DNA from: Cyclobacteriaceae bacterium
Lineage (GTDB): Bacteria; Bacteroidota; Bacteroidia; Cytophagales; Cyclobacteriaceae
Reading direction: 5' to 3'
DNA: 64,000 bases
Assembly (NCBI GenBank): GCA_028285685.1
Contig: JANQOR010000017.1
Span: 1-64,000 of the forward strand
Shown here: positions 1 to 7,801 of the stretch, one piece after another
How positions within the stretch are numbered: the stretch's first letter is position 1
How the letters are laid out: the number at the start of each line of letters is the position of its first letter
Made by a program: the position numbers and the translations under genes
The notes under the pieces: generated by a model
Seen by the model: the letters and a program-made list of their open reading frames with translations, nothing else
The model's database searches: none
What the model was told of the DNA's origin: nothing

Positions 1-411
1 ATCCGACTTGATCTTCAACTAGAGGAAGACTTTGACCTATTCGTAGATAAAAACACCACCTCAACAATGTTTCGAAACCTGTTGAGTAATGCGATTAAGT
101 TCACTGAAACAGGTGGGCAGATTCAAGTCTCCGCCATGAAAAACGGCAAAGCCGGAATTATTAAGTTCGTTGATAATGGTGTCGGAATGCCAGACGCTAA
201 ACTGAAAGTTCTTTTCGAATTAAATGATAAGATCACGACCAAAGGTACTTCTGGTGAAACAGGTCTGGGGCTAGGGCTACAACTAGTCTATGATTTCGTC
301 CAATTGAACAAAGGAAAAATCGAAGTGGAGAGTCAGGAAGGGAAAGGCACCTCATTTAGCGTTCATCTGCCACTGTCTGCTTCCATTGAAGATTCAAAAA
401 GTCCTGGTTAG
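1..411 (+). CDS. Sensor histidine kinase, C-terminal ATPase domain (5' end outside window)
   Basis: The reading frame is open from base 1, so this is the last 136 residues of a longer protein. It holds a complete GHKL ATPase domain. The N box reads FRNLLSNAIKFT, the G1 box VDNGVGMP and the G2 box GLGLGLQLV, followed by the usual end GKIEVESQEGKGTSFSVHLP. By family knowledge this domain binds ATP and phosphorylates a histidine in the dimerisation domain, which must lie upstream of the window. The sensor part and the partner regulator cannot be seen. No intact response regulator follows; only a doubtful receiver-like fragment lies about 90 bases downstream. The first ATG, at base 67, is internal to the conserved domain and is not the true start. 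Confidence 0.93.
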   Translation: MRLDLQLEEDFDLFVDKNTTSTMFRNLLSNAIKFTETGGQIQVSAMKNGKAGIIKFVDNGVGMPDAKLKVLFELNDKITTKGTSGETGLGLGLQLVYDFVQLNKGKIEVESQEGKGTSFSVHLPLSASIEDSKSPG

Positions 412-899
412 AAATTCAAAATTTTACCTTACCTAAGATGATTGATCACATTGTGAAAGAAGAGATGCTCAATCGAAAATTCTTACATACAATATGTAGG
501 TCAAAATACCTGTGATAATGTTGATGGCAATAAGCAAAGTTGTGAAAGACTTTTCGCGGAAGTCGACAAAACTAGCATTAGGGTCAACTTTCAAATAGGA
601 CGAATTTCGCTGCGCTTTTATACTTGCATTTCTCATAGCTCATGTTGTTGGTTCTTAAACAAATTAATCTAATTCCAATTGTTTTAAGCTCGCATCAAAT
701 GTGTTAAATGAAATTTTTATAAGTAATTGATAATCAAATATTTATGATATTATACTTTATTTAATACGAGAAAAATATTCTCACCGACATTAAGTTTCTT
801 ACAATCAACAAAGTCGAACATCGATGTTGTCAAGCTAAAACAGAGCCATCCAATAAATCGAAACGTTTAGCTTGCGCTGACCCAGTCAACTAAATAAAA

Positions 900-926
900 A
901 AATGCACCACATTCTGTGGTGCATTT
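900..926. terminator. Perfect hairpin, possible terminator
   Basis: AAATGCACCACA and TGTGGTGCATTT form a perfect 12-bp stem with a 3-base loop TTC. A run of A precedes the stem. The strand-specific T tract is therefore better for transcription coming from the right (minus strand), although no minus-strand gene ends here. It may equally stop read-through from the histidine kinase, 490 bases upstream, or be a remnant of a repeat element. Confidence 0.4.
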
Positions 927-1078
927 CCTAGCTGGTTCCTAATGGTTAATTAATGTAATTACCGCTGACTTTTGAAAAAATTAAAGCCTATACAAATAAA
1001 ATGTCTTTCCAATAATTCAATCTAATTTTTATTTCTAAAAAGAGGCATTATCTTAACTAACTGATTAGTAGAGACATA

Positions 1079-1117
1079 GAAAAATATTCTTATAAAATTT
1101 CAAGAAAAATATTCTTA
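1079..1117. promoter_or_regulatory. Tandem 14-bp AT-rich motif upstream of the XRE regulator
   Basis: The identical 14-mer GAAAAATATTCTTA occurs at 1079-1092 and 1104-1117, 25 bp apart and ending 31 bp before the XRE start. The core AATATT is palindromic. A near copy lies at 770-783, and a 12/14 match lies at 3287-3300 upstream of the minus-strand lipoprotein operon. The position suggests an operator bound by the adjacent regulator. That is inference from placement. Confidence 0.45.
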
Positions 1118-1148
1118 GAAGAATTAATATTATGCTAAAACCAGCTCT

Positions 1149-1646
1149 TTGGATTTAATCAACCAAAACATAAAGACTCTGCGGAAGTTGGAGAATATCA
1201 AAAGCCAGAGTGAATTTGGTGAGATGATAGATGTTCCCACCCACAACATCAATAAGTATGAGCACAACGTAATACCCAAACCAGAGGTTCTTCGAACAAT
1301 TGCATCAAAGTTCAAGATCAATCTGCACCTCTTTCTCACAAAGGAACTGACAGAATCGAATTTTGAAGAGTTCAAGATCGAATTCAACACAGAGGTTAAG
1401 CTAGAAAGCTTGCTAAATGAGGTTACCACCGAGTATCAAATTAAGAGAGGCGATTTAGACAGGTTCACTACTCTATTCGGTGACAAGCTTAAGCGGCTTG
1501 AGAATAATCAACTTAATGAGATCGACCGTAAGAAGCTATTTGGAGACTTAAGGGCAATCTTCCTTGCATTTAACAAGAAGTTAACTGAATTCTATATCAT
1601 GCAGGATCATCTCGCCGAGATAATTGGAGAGCAAAAGTCTATTTAG
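1149..1646 (+). CDS. XRE-family helix-turn-helix regulator
   Basis: A 165-residue protein. Residues about 5-65 have the pattern of an XRE/lambda-repressor HTH: NIKTLRKLENIKSQSEFGEMI, then a recognition helix region ending NKYEH, then a third helix region PEVLRTIASKF. Residues 70-165 are charged and helical with no recognised domain. The only in-frame start is TTG at 1149, because an in-frame stop lies at 1125 and the ATG at 1132 is out of frame. The tandem 14-bp motif just upstream is a natural candidate for autoregulation. The 3' end overlaps the convergent TPR lipoprotein gene by 4 bp. Being a solitary XRE protein, it could control the convergent operon, whose upstream region carries a related motif. 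That link is inferred. Confidence 0.8.
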   Translation: MDLINQNIKTLRKLENIKSQSEFGEMIDVPTHNINKYEHNVIPKPEVLRTIASKFKINLHLFLTKELTESNFEEFKIEFNTEVKLESLLNEVTTEYQIKRGDLDRFTTLFGDKLKRLENNQLNEIDRKKLFGDLRAIFLAFNKKLTEFYIMQDHLAEIIGEQKSI

Positions 1647-2977
1647 TCGACTTTGATATTCATGAATTTAGTTTGAATCTCTGAAACCGCCTCAGACACT
1701 TTCCTTTTCGATCGAGATCGATAGTACAGGATCGACAACGCGTAAACTAATGCCGTTGTTGCCAACACAAGGGCTACAATCACCATTGGCCTGGAGAAAA
1801 AGGGAGCTGGTTTGTTGAATTCATCATACTCGTTCACGACATTGGCAAATAGGATCCGGTCACTTTGACTCTTGTAGTTCTCTCCTTTTGCCAGGATATC
1901 TTGCATGTTGGAATTGTAGATTTCAGAATAACCAAGTGCTTCTTTAAATTGATTGTTCTCCTTTAACGCAGAGGTAAGGTCAGAATAGATTTGGACCTGC
2001 TCAATGTTGTTCTTGTCATGTTTTTCGTTGAGAGCATCCTTCCAGATGGAAATCGCTTCGTCGGTTCGACCATCCCTCAACAGTACAGTTCCAAGATCAT
2101 ACTTGGTAACGAATATCGATCCACTTTCACGTTTGTATTCAAGTGCTTTTTCAAAGGCTGTGACAGCAGCCTCAACGCTACCCTCATACATATGGGTAAC
2201 TCCAATGTCATGGTAAGCCAACCCGACAAACTCCTGCAAATCAGCGTTGCCAACGTAAGTCCTAATCATATTGTTATAGGAAAGTCGCGCCATCTCATAG
2301 TCTTCCATGGTTTTATACATTAGGCCGATTTGATGATAAACACTTGCGATATTCTCGTGATAGTCAATTTGCTTAGCGTACTCCAACGACTCCGTAAAGG
2401 CTTCCTCAGCCTTGAAAAATGATATACTATCTCCCTTTAGTTTTAGGGCCACACCGTAGTTGTAGTAGAGATCAGAAAGAAGGTCCATTGTCAGATCGTC
2501 CTTCAATCTTATGGCAGACTCATAGTTGTTTATAGCCGCATCGTATTGACCATAGAACCGGTACAAAATGCCAAGATTATTGTAGATATTCATCTTTAAT
2601 GAAGAATCATCCGTCTGCAAAATATCTTTCAAAGCAATGTTATAGTGATGGTAAGCTTGAGAGACGTCTTCAACGATCTCATCGTAGATGTATGCCTTGT
2701 ACCACTTTGCCTTGCCAGCATAGTACTTAGAATCGATGGACTCAGCATTCGATATGATCTTATCTAACTTCTGTAGTGCCATATCTGAATTATCATCCAT
2801 GATTTCCAACACTTCAGCGAGCTCAGCATCCAATGTGGACTTGATTTCCGGATCAATTACTTCAAGATCCGCCTCCTGAACGCATGATGAAAGGGTGAAC
2901 AGGGTGATGAACAAAACACCGATCAATTTTCTTAGTCTCCCGGTGATTACTGTCGTAATAAGATTAGATTTTGACAT
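1643..2977 (-). CDS. TPR-repeat lipoprotein with C-terminal membrane segment
   Basis: A 444-residue protein. A signal peptide ends in a lipobox, LSSC, with the lipidated cysteine at residue 32. Residues about 75-370 are a run of TPR units (for example YNNLGILYRFYGQYDAAINNYESAI). A hydrophobic segment at about 397-419 is followed by a basic 25-residue tail. The layout matches the periplasmic sensor half of Bacteroidota TPR histidine kinases and LuxR regulators, but the cytoplasmic output domain is missing, so the protein may signal through a partner. Having both a lipid anchor and a transmembrane segment is unusual. It follows the 56-aa lipoprotein gene with 34 bp between them, so the two are probably one operon. 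Confidence 0.8.
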   Translation of the reverse strand: MSKSNLITTVITGRLRKLIGVLFITLFTLSSCVQEADLEVIDPEIKSTLDAELAEVLEIMDDNSDMALQKLDKIISNAESIDSKYYAGKAKWYKAYIYDEIVEDVSQAYHHYNIALKDILQTDDSSLKMNIYNNLGILYRFYGQYDAAINNYESAIRLKDDLTMDLLSDLYYNYGVALKLKGDSISFFKAEEAFTESLEYAKQIDYHENIASVYHQIGLMYKTMEDYEMARLSYNNMIRTYVGNADLQEFVGLAYHDIGVTHMYEGSVEAAVTAFEKALEYKRESGSIFVTKYDLGTVLLRDGRTDEAISIWKDALNEKHDKNNIEQVQIYSDLTSALKENNQFKEALGYSEIYNSNMQDILAKGENYKSQSDRILFANVVNEYDEFNKPAPFFSRPMVIVALVLATTALVYALSILYYRSRSKRKVSEAVSEIQTKFMNIKVD

Positions 2978-3011
2978 GCCTTAGTAATTAGTAAAAATTG
3001 TAGGTTTTAGT

Positions 3012-3182
3012 TTAGCTAGTTGGTTTTGACTTTTTCTCCTTCTCCTCATCGGTTTCTTGTTCTATCTGAACATCTGCTTTATCAAAAATCTCCTGATCTT
3101 CATCTCCGCATGCAGTTAGACTCACTAAGCTGAAGCAGAACGCGATGAGCAATTGTGCTGTTTTTTTAATCTGTTTTTTCAT
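3012..3182 (-). CDS. Small lipoprotein (56 aa)
   Basis: A short frame beginning ATG at 3182 encodes 56 residues. It has basic residues MKKQIKK, a hydrophobic stretch LLIAFCFSLV and a lipobox SLTAC with cysteine 25. The mature part is very acidic and lysine-rich (GDEDQEIFDKADV, then glutamates and lysines). Signal, lipobox and low-complexity charged tail are typical of small Bacteroidota lipoproteins. It lies 34 bp upstream of the TPR lipoprotein on the same strand, so co-transcription is likely. A motif related to the one near the XRE gene lies about 105 bp upstream. Function unknown. Confidence 0.7.
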   Translation of the reverse strand: MKKQIKKTAQLLIAFCFSLVSLTACGDEDQEIFDKADVQIEQETDEEKEKKSKPTS

Positions 3183-3532
3183 GACAACGGTAACCTATTA
3201 GAATTCCGAAAGTACCAAAAACTACACTTTTGACTATAAAGCATCCGGTAATGGCCGATTTCCGTCTAAAAAAGCTGTTTGTTGAAGAGGAATATTCTTA
3301 GCAATAAGAAATTTATTCTGCTAGATTAATCCACATTCATTTTGCCAAAAACTTCACGAATAATTTGATCTTTTCCAATACCTACCAAATCATCACGGTT
3401 GCGTAAGGTCAACACTTCTAAAACTCGTTTCTTTTTAACCAAGTGTTTTTGTTTCTAATTTCCTATCTTGTTTTTCAAAAAACAGCACATACAAAGACAC
3501 TTCGCAAGTAAAGGTCTTGATGTCTCTGACTT
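3183..3532. other. Divergent intergenic region (350 bp)
   Basis: The region separates the minus-strand lipoprotein operon from the plus-strand phosphoesterase cassette and should hold both promoters. A copy of the XRE-associated motif, GAGGAATATTCTTA, lies at 3287-3300. No gene or RNA was recognised. Confidence 0.55.
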
Positions 3533-4351
3533 ATGCCACGAATTACTGCATGCTTGTTCATTTTTTTTGTAAGCTCCTGCGACTACTTTCAGTATAGCCC
3601 TCACGCATTTGATTTAGACGAATCACAAACCAATCTGAATGCAAAGAATCTCCTTAGGTTGGAAAGCAATCCTGCAGATGATACAATAAGATTCGTCATT
3701 ACCGGCGATAGTCAGCTGGCGATAGACGAGTTACGTGATCTAGTAGAAAGTGTAAACAGCCTTAGAGATGTTGACTTTGTATTTATAGCGGGTGATCTCA
3801 CTCAAAAAGGGACGGCTAAGGAATACATATGGGTTCAACGCGAACTAGAAGAACTTGACGTTCCGTACTTGGCCATTGTGGGTAATCATGATTTGGAGCG
3901 CAATGGAGAAAGCCTGTTCAAGACTATGTTCGGTCAGCTGGACTACTCCTTCTCTTATGGAAATACGAAGTTCATTTGCCTCAATACGAATTCTTATATC
4001 TACAATAACAACGGCAACATTCCAGATACAGACTGGCTAACTCAAGAAATGGAGGTTCCGGAAGAGGTGGAAAATGTCACAATTGTTTCGCATATTCCTC
4101 CTTGGTGGGCTCCGCAGTTTGATCCTGATTTAGTACCAGTGTATACAAACTTGTTGGCTAACAACCAAAAGACATTGGTGTCCATTCATGCTCATGCCAG
4201 CAGTTTCTTTTTTGGCCAGCTATTCAGAGATGATGTGGATTACCTTGTGGTCCCGAGCATCATGCAGGATCCGACAACTCCCGTAGACAAAAGTTACGTT
4301 CTTGCCGAGATCGTCGGTTCAGTACTTATACATGAAAAAGTCATTTATTGA
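3533..4351 (+). CDS. Metallophosphoesterase lipoprotein, copy 1
   Basis: A 272-residue protein with a short signal peptide and lipobox VSSC (cysteine 16), so probably anchored in the periplasm or outer membrane. Calcineurin-like metallophosphoesterase motifs appear in order: VITGDSQ, IAGDLTQKG, VGNHDLERNG, VSHIPPWW and IHAHAS. The first motif has GDSQ instead of the usual DxH, and the last has HAH instead of GHxH. The fold and two-metal centre are well supported, but the substrate (a phosphodiester or phosphomonoester) is unknown. The 3' end runs into the next gene without a gap. The protein is strongly similar over its whole length to the one at 4959-5777, for example in the shared DYFQYSPHA segment. 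Confidence 0.85.
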   Translation: MPRITACLFIFFVSSCDYFQYSPHAFDLDESQTNLNAKNLLRLESNPADDTIRFVITGDSQLAIDELRDLVESVNSLRDVDFVFIAGDLTQKGTAKEYIWVQRELEELDVPYLAIVGNHDLERNGESLFKTMFGQLDYSFSYGNTKFICLNTNSYIYNNNGNIPDTDWLTQEMEVPEEVENVTIVSHIPPWWAPQFDPDLVPVYTNLLANNQKTLVSIHAHASSFFFGQLFRDDVDYLVVPSIMQDPTTPVDKSYVLAEIVGSVLIHEKVIY

Positions 4352-4359
4352 ATAGAAAA

Positions 4360-4944
4360 ATGAGAATTCTCTATCTGGCTCTAGCTCTCATCCTCCCGCT
4401 GTCTGTATTCTGTCAGGAAAACGATCAGACAATGCCTTCAAATGAAAAAAGGTTCAGACCTAATCCCACAGTCCAGTTTGCCGGAGGAACAGGAATGATT
4501 TCGTTGGGTTTAGGACACTCCTATGCAAACAACAAGTTAGAAAGCCAAGTCTTGTCTGGTTATGTACCTAAAAAATACGCTGGAAAGACACTCTGGATTC
4601 TCACCCTGAAGCAAACGTACTTTCCTTTCAAGTTAAATTTTCGGAGACATCTCAAGAAGTCTTGTTACATCTACCCTATCTCCATAGGAGGCTCCGTGAG
4701 CATATATAACCTCCCTTCAAAAAATTCCACTGAATTGCCCTTTATAAAGAATTCGACTATGTATAACTATTTTTTGGGAGGAAAAGTCGAGATAGAAGTT
4801 AAAGAGCAATCATCTCAATTTGTGGAATTTTACTACGAAATTGGGAGCAACTATATCGAAACATACATATATCACCTCAATAGGTCCACGGTGAAATTTA
4901 GGGAAATACTTAATGTCGGAATTGGGGCCTCATTTCATCTTTAG
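4360..4944 (+). CDS. Secreted envelope protein of duplicated cassette, copy 1
   Basis: A 194-residue protein from ATG 4360. A TTG four codons earlier overlaps the previous stop codon and is the alternative start. An N-terminal signal peptide (MRILYLALALILPLSVFCQ) is followed by a beta-rich sequence with alternating polar and aromatic residues (TVQFAGGTGMISLGLGHSY) and a C-terminus ending in GIGASFHL. This pattern fits a small outer-membrane barrel, but no named family was recognised. It follows the metallophosphoesterase directly and is similar throughout to the protein at 5788-6348, so the two cassette genes probably work together. Confidence 0.72.
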   Translation: MRILYLALALILPLSVFCQENDQTMPSNEKRFRPNPTVQFAGGTGMISLGLGHSYANNKLESQVLSGYVPKKYAGKTLWILTLKQTYFPFKLNFRRHLKKSCYIYPISIGGSVSIYNLPSKNSTELPFIKNSTMYNYFLGGKVEIEVKEQSSQFVEFYYEIGSNYIETYIYHLNRSTVKFREILNVGIGASFHL

Positions 4945-4958
4945 CTTTTAATCTGTTT

Positions 4959-5777
4959 ATGCCCAGAATTATCATTCTTTTACTTTTCACTCTCATTTCC
5001 TCCTGTGATTATTTTCAATACAGTCCGCATGCGATTGACTTTGATGAATCACAGACCAATTTGAATGCAAAAAACCTTTTGAAATTGCAAAGTAATGTGG
5101 GTGATGACACTATTAGATTTGCCATAACCGGAGACAGCCAGGAAGCAACTGATGAACTAAATGAACTTGTTGAAAGCGTTAATTCGCTCAGTGATATTGA
5201 TTTTATTTTGATTGCCGGAGATCTCACACAGGATTCTTATGTGAGAGAGTATAAATGGGTTCATCGTGAGCTGAAAAATTTGATAATCCCATACATTGCC
5301 GTTGTAGGCAACCACGATCTACGACGGAATGGTGAGCGATTGTTTCTGGAAATGTTTGGAGCATTGGATTTTTCCTTTACTTATGAAAACACCAAATTTA
5401 TTTGCCTAAACAACAGCTCTTATATCTACGACTGGAATGGAAAGGTTCCGAATCTTGAGTGGCTATCGGAGGAAATGGACAATTCAGCTGATGTGGAAAA
5501 CATCGTGGTGGTTTCTCATATTCCTCCTTGGTATCCTCCAAAGTTTGATCCTAAACTTGAAATACCCTATGTAAATACTCTATCACGTAGAAGCAAAACT
5601 CTGGTGTCTATTCATGCACATGCCGGGCTGTTCTATTATGGCCAGCCCTATGGGGACGGCATTGACTACTTACTTGTCCCTAGTGTTGTTGATGATCCGA
5701 CAACTCCAGTAGACAAAAGCTACGTCGTGGCTACCATAGTCGGGAACACACTTAGCTATGAAAAGATAAATTACTAA
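4959..5777 (+). CDS. Metallophosphoesterase lipoprotein, copy 2
   Basis: A paralogue of the gene at 3533, with the same length (272 aa), the same lipobox position (ISSC, cysteine 16) and the same motif order: AITGDSQ, IAGDLTQ, VGNHDLRRNG, VSHIPPWY and IHAHAG. All putative metal ligands are kept in both copies, so both are probably active. It begins 15 bp after copy 1 of the envelope gene, which makes the four genes one likely transcript. The two copies differ most around the segment after GDLTQ and in the C-terminal third. Confidence 0.85.
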   Translation: MPRIIILLLFTLISSCDYFQYSPHAIDFDESQTNLNAKNLLKLQSNVGDDTIRFAITGDSQEATDELNELVESVNSLSDIDFILIAGDLTQDSYVREYKWVHRELKNLIIPYIAVVGNHDLRRNGERLFLEMFGALDFSFTYENTKFICLNNSSYIYDWNGKVPNLEWLSEEMDNSADVENIVVVSHIPPWYPPKFDPKLEIPYVNTLSRRSKTLVSIHAHAGLFYYGQPYGDGIDYLLVPSVVDDPTTPVDKSYVVATIVGNTLSYEKINY

Positions 5778-5787
5778 CCTGAGGAGT

Positions 5788-6348
5788 ATGAGATTGGTTA
5801 TCGTATTGCTTTTGAGCCTTGCGGCAGGCCATTCACGCTGTCAGGAGTCCAGGCAGAAACAATTCCAACCAGGTCCTATTTTTCAATTTGCGGGCGGCAT
5901 TGGAATGGTGTCTTTGGGCCTGGGACATTCCTACCTCGACAAAAAAGGAGAAACCCATATTTTAGGTGGGTATGTTCCAAAATCAAAGGCTGGTAGGACC
6001 TTATGGATACTTACTGTCAAACAGGCCTATTTTCCCTTCAAAATAAAGCTGGCGAAGAAGGCAGGACGTAGCTACCACCTATATCCTATAGCGGCAGGTG
6101 TTCTGATCAGCATGCACAATTTGGGTTCACAAAATGAGCTTCCATTCTATTTCAACTCCATGATGTATGGTTACTTTATAAGAAGTAAAGTTCAGGTAAA
6201 GCTAAAAGATCGAGCTTTTAAATTTGTGGATCTATACTGCGAGGTTGGAAGCAATTTCGTAGAAACTCGCAACCACGTGTTTAACAATTCAACGATCAAA
6301 TTAGGCGACATCATAAATATTGGGCTTGGAATATCTCTTCATCGTTGA
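5788..6348 (+). CDS. Secreted envelope protein of duplicated cassette, copy 2
   Basis: A 186-residue paralogue of the protein at 4360. The signal peptide MRLVIVLLLSLAAGHSRC is followed by the same conserved core (FQFAGGIGMVSLGLGHSY, then GGYVPKSKAGRTLWILTVKQ) and the same C-terminal pattern (GLGISLHR). It lacks a short linker present after the signal peptide of copy 1. Ten bases separate it from the phosphoesterase. An outer-membrane location and a barrel-like structure are inferred from composition; the function is unknown. Confidence 0.72.
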   Translation: MRLVIVLLLSLAAGHSRCQESRQKQFQPGPIFQFAGGIGMVSLGLGHSYLDKKGETHILGGYVPKSKAGRTLWILTVKQAYFPFKIKLAKKAGRSYHLYPIAAGVLISMHNLGSQNELPFYFNSMMYGYFIRSKVQVKLKDRAFKFVDLYCEVGSNFVETRNHVFNNSTIKLGDIINIGLGISLHR

Positions 6349-6367
6349 ATATGGGATTTGTGCGGAG

Positions 6368-7717
6368 CTACTTCAAATTGACAACTCCTACCCCATCCCT
6401 CCATGTCACTTTTGTGCCGAATGGCTTTGACAACTCTATCAAGTCATTGATGATCTTTTTGCCCAATTTTTCATCCGCTAACATGGGACGCCCCCTGATT
6501 TGTCTTGGTTGACCAAAGCCTAGAGTAAGTGGATGCAATGTTATGGAGGTAAATTCACCGCTTTCCCATACAGGCACAGCTATCACTGATTCCCAAACCA
6601 TTGGTCTGGAAGGAAAGCCGACCGAGTCATTTTTGTACCGGGCAGCGTTGAAGTCTCCAACATGCTGGTTACTTTCAAGGTCGTAACGTTCATAATTTTC
6701 GTATGGCAGGCGTACTAAGGTTTCATTTTGAAACATAAAATCCCCAAGGCTGTAGAAAATAGGTTTTCCTTTATACATTTCAATAGCACGAAGCACGTGG
6801 GGACCATGTCCCACTACCATATCAGCACCCGCATCGATCATTGCATGTGCAAATTCAACTACAAAATCAGCAGGTATCGTGATGTCTCCCTTTCGTTCAT
6901 GCGCATGTATGGTCACAATCGTGATATCAGCTAAAGTTTTGGCGTTACTAACCACGGCAGAAATCTCATTCATATCTTCTTCATTGCATCCAGTTTCGAT
7001 ACCTGGAGAATCGCCCAATCGAAAAGTTTCTCCCATGAGACGGATCCTCGTCTCGGGCTGAAAGGAATCAGAATAGATCCCGAGGCTCTTTCCCAAGGAG
7101 ACAAGCTGATCCATCTGCGGTTGGGTAACTGTATATGTTGTCGAATGCCGTAGCGGACTTAAACCTGGTCTTGGAGGTATATCCCCTCTTGTTTTTCCAG
7201 CACGAGAATGGTCAGGAAAGGTTGAAGAACAAGAAATTAGCGCGATTCTGCCGTTGGCAGTTTCCAAGAAGCGTGCTTCTCTCGCCTCAGCGAGACTTTC
7301 CCCTGCACCTGCATGGAGCAAACCAGCATTAGCTGTGTGTTCTATTGTTGATCGCATCCCCCCTACACCGTAGTCTCCGGTGTGATTATTGGCCAGGGAA
7401 ACCATGTCGAACCCGGCCCATGCTAACTCCTTTGCCATCTCCGGATCAGCTCGCATATAAGTTCCTCCGCTTCGATGCATCGGATAGGATTCATAGTTGT
7501 GCAACAACACTTCCAAATTTGTAAAAGCAGCATCAGCTCCTCGAATGACTTTGAGCATTTCTAGGAATTCAGGTTCCTGATACACCGAAAGTTTCCGTGT
7601 GATTATAGCATCACCCGTAAGGGCAAGAGTGCAAGGTTTTAGATATTGAGCAAAGAGTGGATTTATCGCAAGAATCAAAAAAAACAAGAGAGTGTATCGG
7701 CTAAGTGTGGTTGTCAT
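6368..7717 (-). CDS. CapA-family phosphoesterase-like protein
   Basis: A 449-residue protein with an N-terminal signal peptide (LFFLILAINPLFAQ). The CapA/PgsA metallophosphatase-like domain fills the rest: TGDAIITRKL, DAAFTNLEVLL, GFDMVSLANNHTGDYG, HAGAGESLAEA, IVTIHAHE, ADMVVGHGPHVLRAIE and YSLGDFMFQNE. By family knowledge this fold is found in capsule/poly-gamma-glutamate proteins and in many uncharacterised periplasmic hydrolases. The single gene without CapB or CapC argues against a capsule operon. It lies 84 bp downstream of the YkvI-like transporter on the same strand and may be the last gene of the D-peptide group. Confidence 0.82.
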   Translation of the reverse strand: MTTTLSRYTLLFFLILAINPLFAQYLKPCTLALTGDAIITRKLSVYQEPEFLEMLKVIRGADAAFTNLEVLLHNYESYPMHRSGGTYMRADPEMAKELAWAGFDMVSLANNHTGDYGVGGMRSTIEHTANAGLLHAGAGESLAEAREARFLETANGRIALISCSSTFPDHSRAGKTRGDIPPRPGLSPLRHSTTYTVTQPQMDQLVSLGKSLGIYSDSFQPETRIRLMGETFRLGDSPGIETGCNEEDMNEISAVVSNAKTLADITIVTIHAHERKGDITIPADFVVEFAHAMIDAGADMVVGHGPHVLRAIEMYKGKPIFYSLGDFMFQNETLVRLPYENYERYDLESNQHVGDFNAARYKNDSVGFPSRPMVWESVIAVPVWESGEFTSITLHPLTLGFGQPRQIRGRPMLADEKLGKKIINDLIELSKPFGTKVTWRDGVGVVNLK

Positions 7718-7801
7718 TTTGAAGCATCTTAATGGTCAGTCATGAAAATTACTCAAATTGATGAAAAAAGAGGGATGAAATTAAATCAACGGTTCCGTAA
7801 A

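Larger units (their letters stand above)
412..1148. other. Gene-poor intergenic region (737 bp)
   Basis: No convincing gene lies here. It contains a short frame (500-598, plus) whose residues IPVIMLMA resemble the beta-4 strand of a receiver domain but which is only 32 codons long. It also contains a perfect hairpin at 900-926 and three copies of a GAAAAATATTCT motif (770-783, 1079-1092, 1104-1117). The stretch is very AT-rich. No tRNA or known RNA structure was recognised. Confidence 0.6.

Noticed and set aside
1132..1134. ATG just upstream of the XRE gene
   Set aside because: It is in another frame than the HTH protein, so TTG 1149 is the usable start.
6368..7717. Capsule (poly-gamma-glutamate) synthesis locus
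   Set aside because: Only a CapA-like gene is present; CapB, CapC and export genes are absent.
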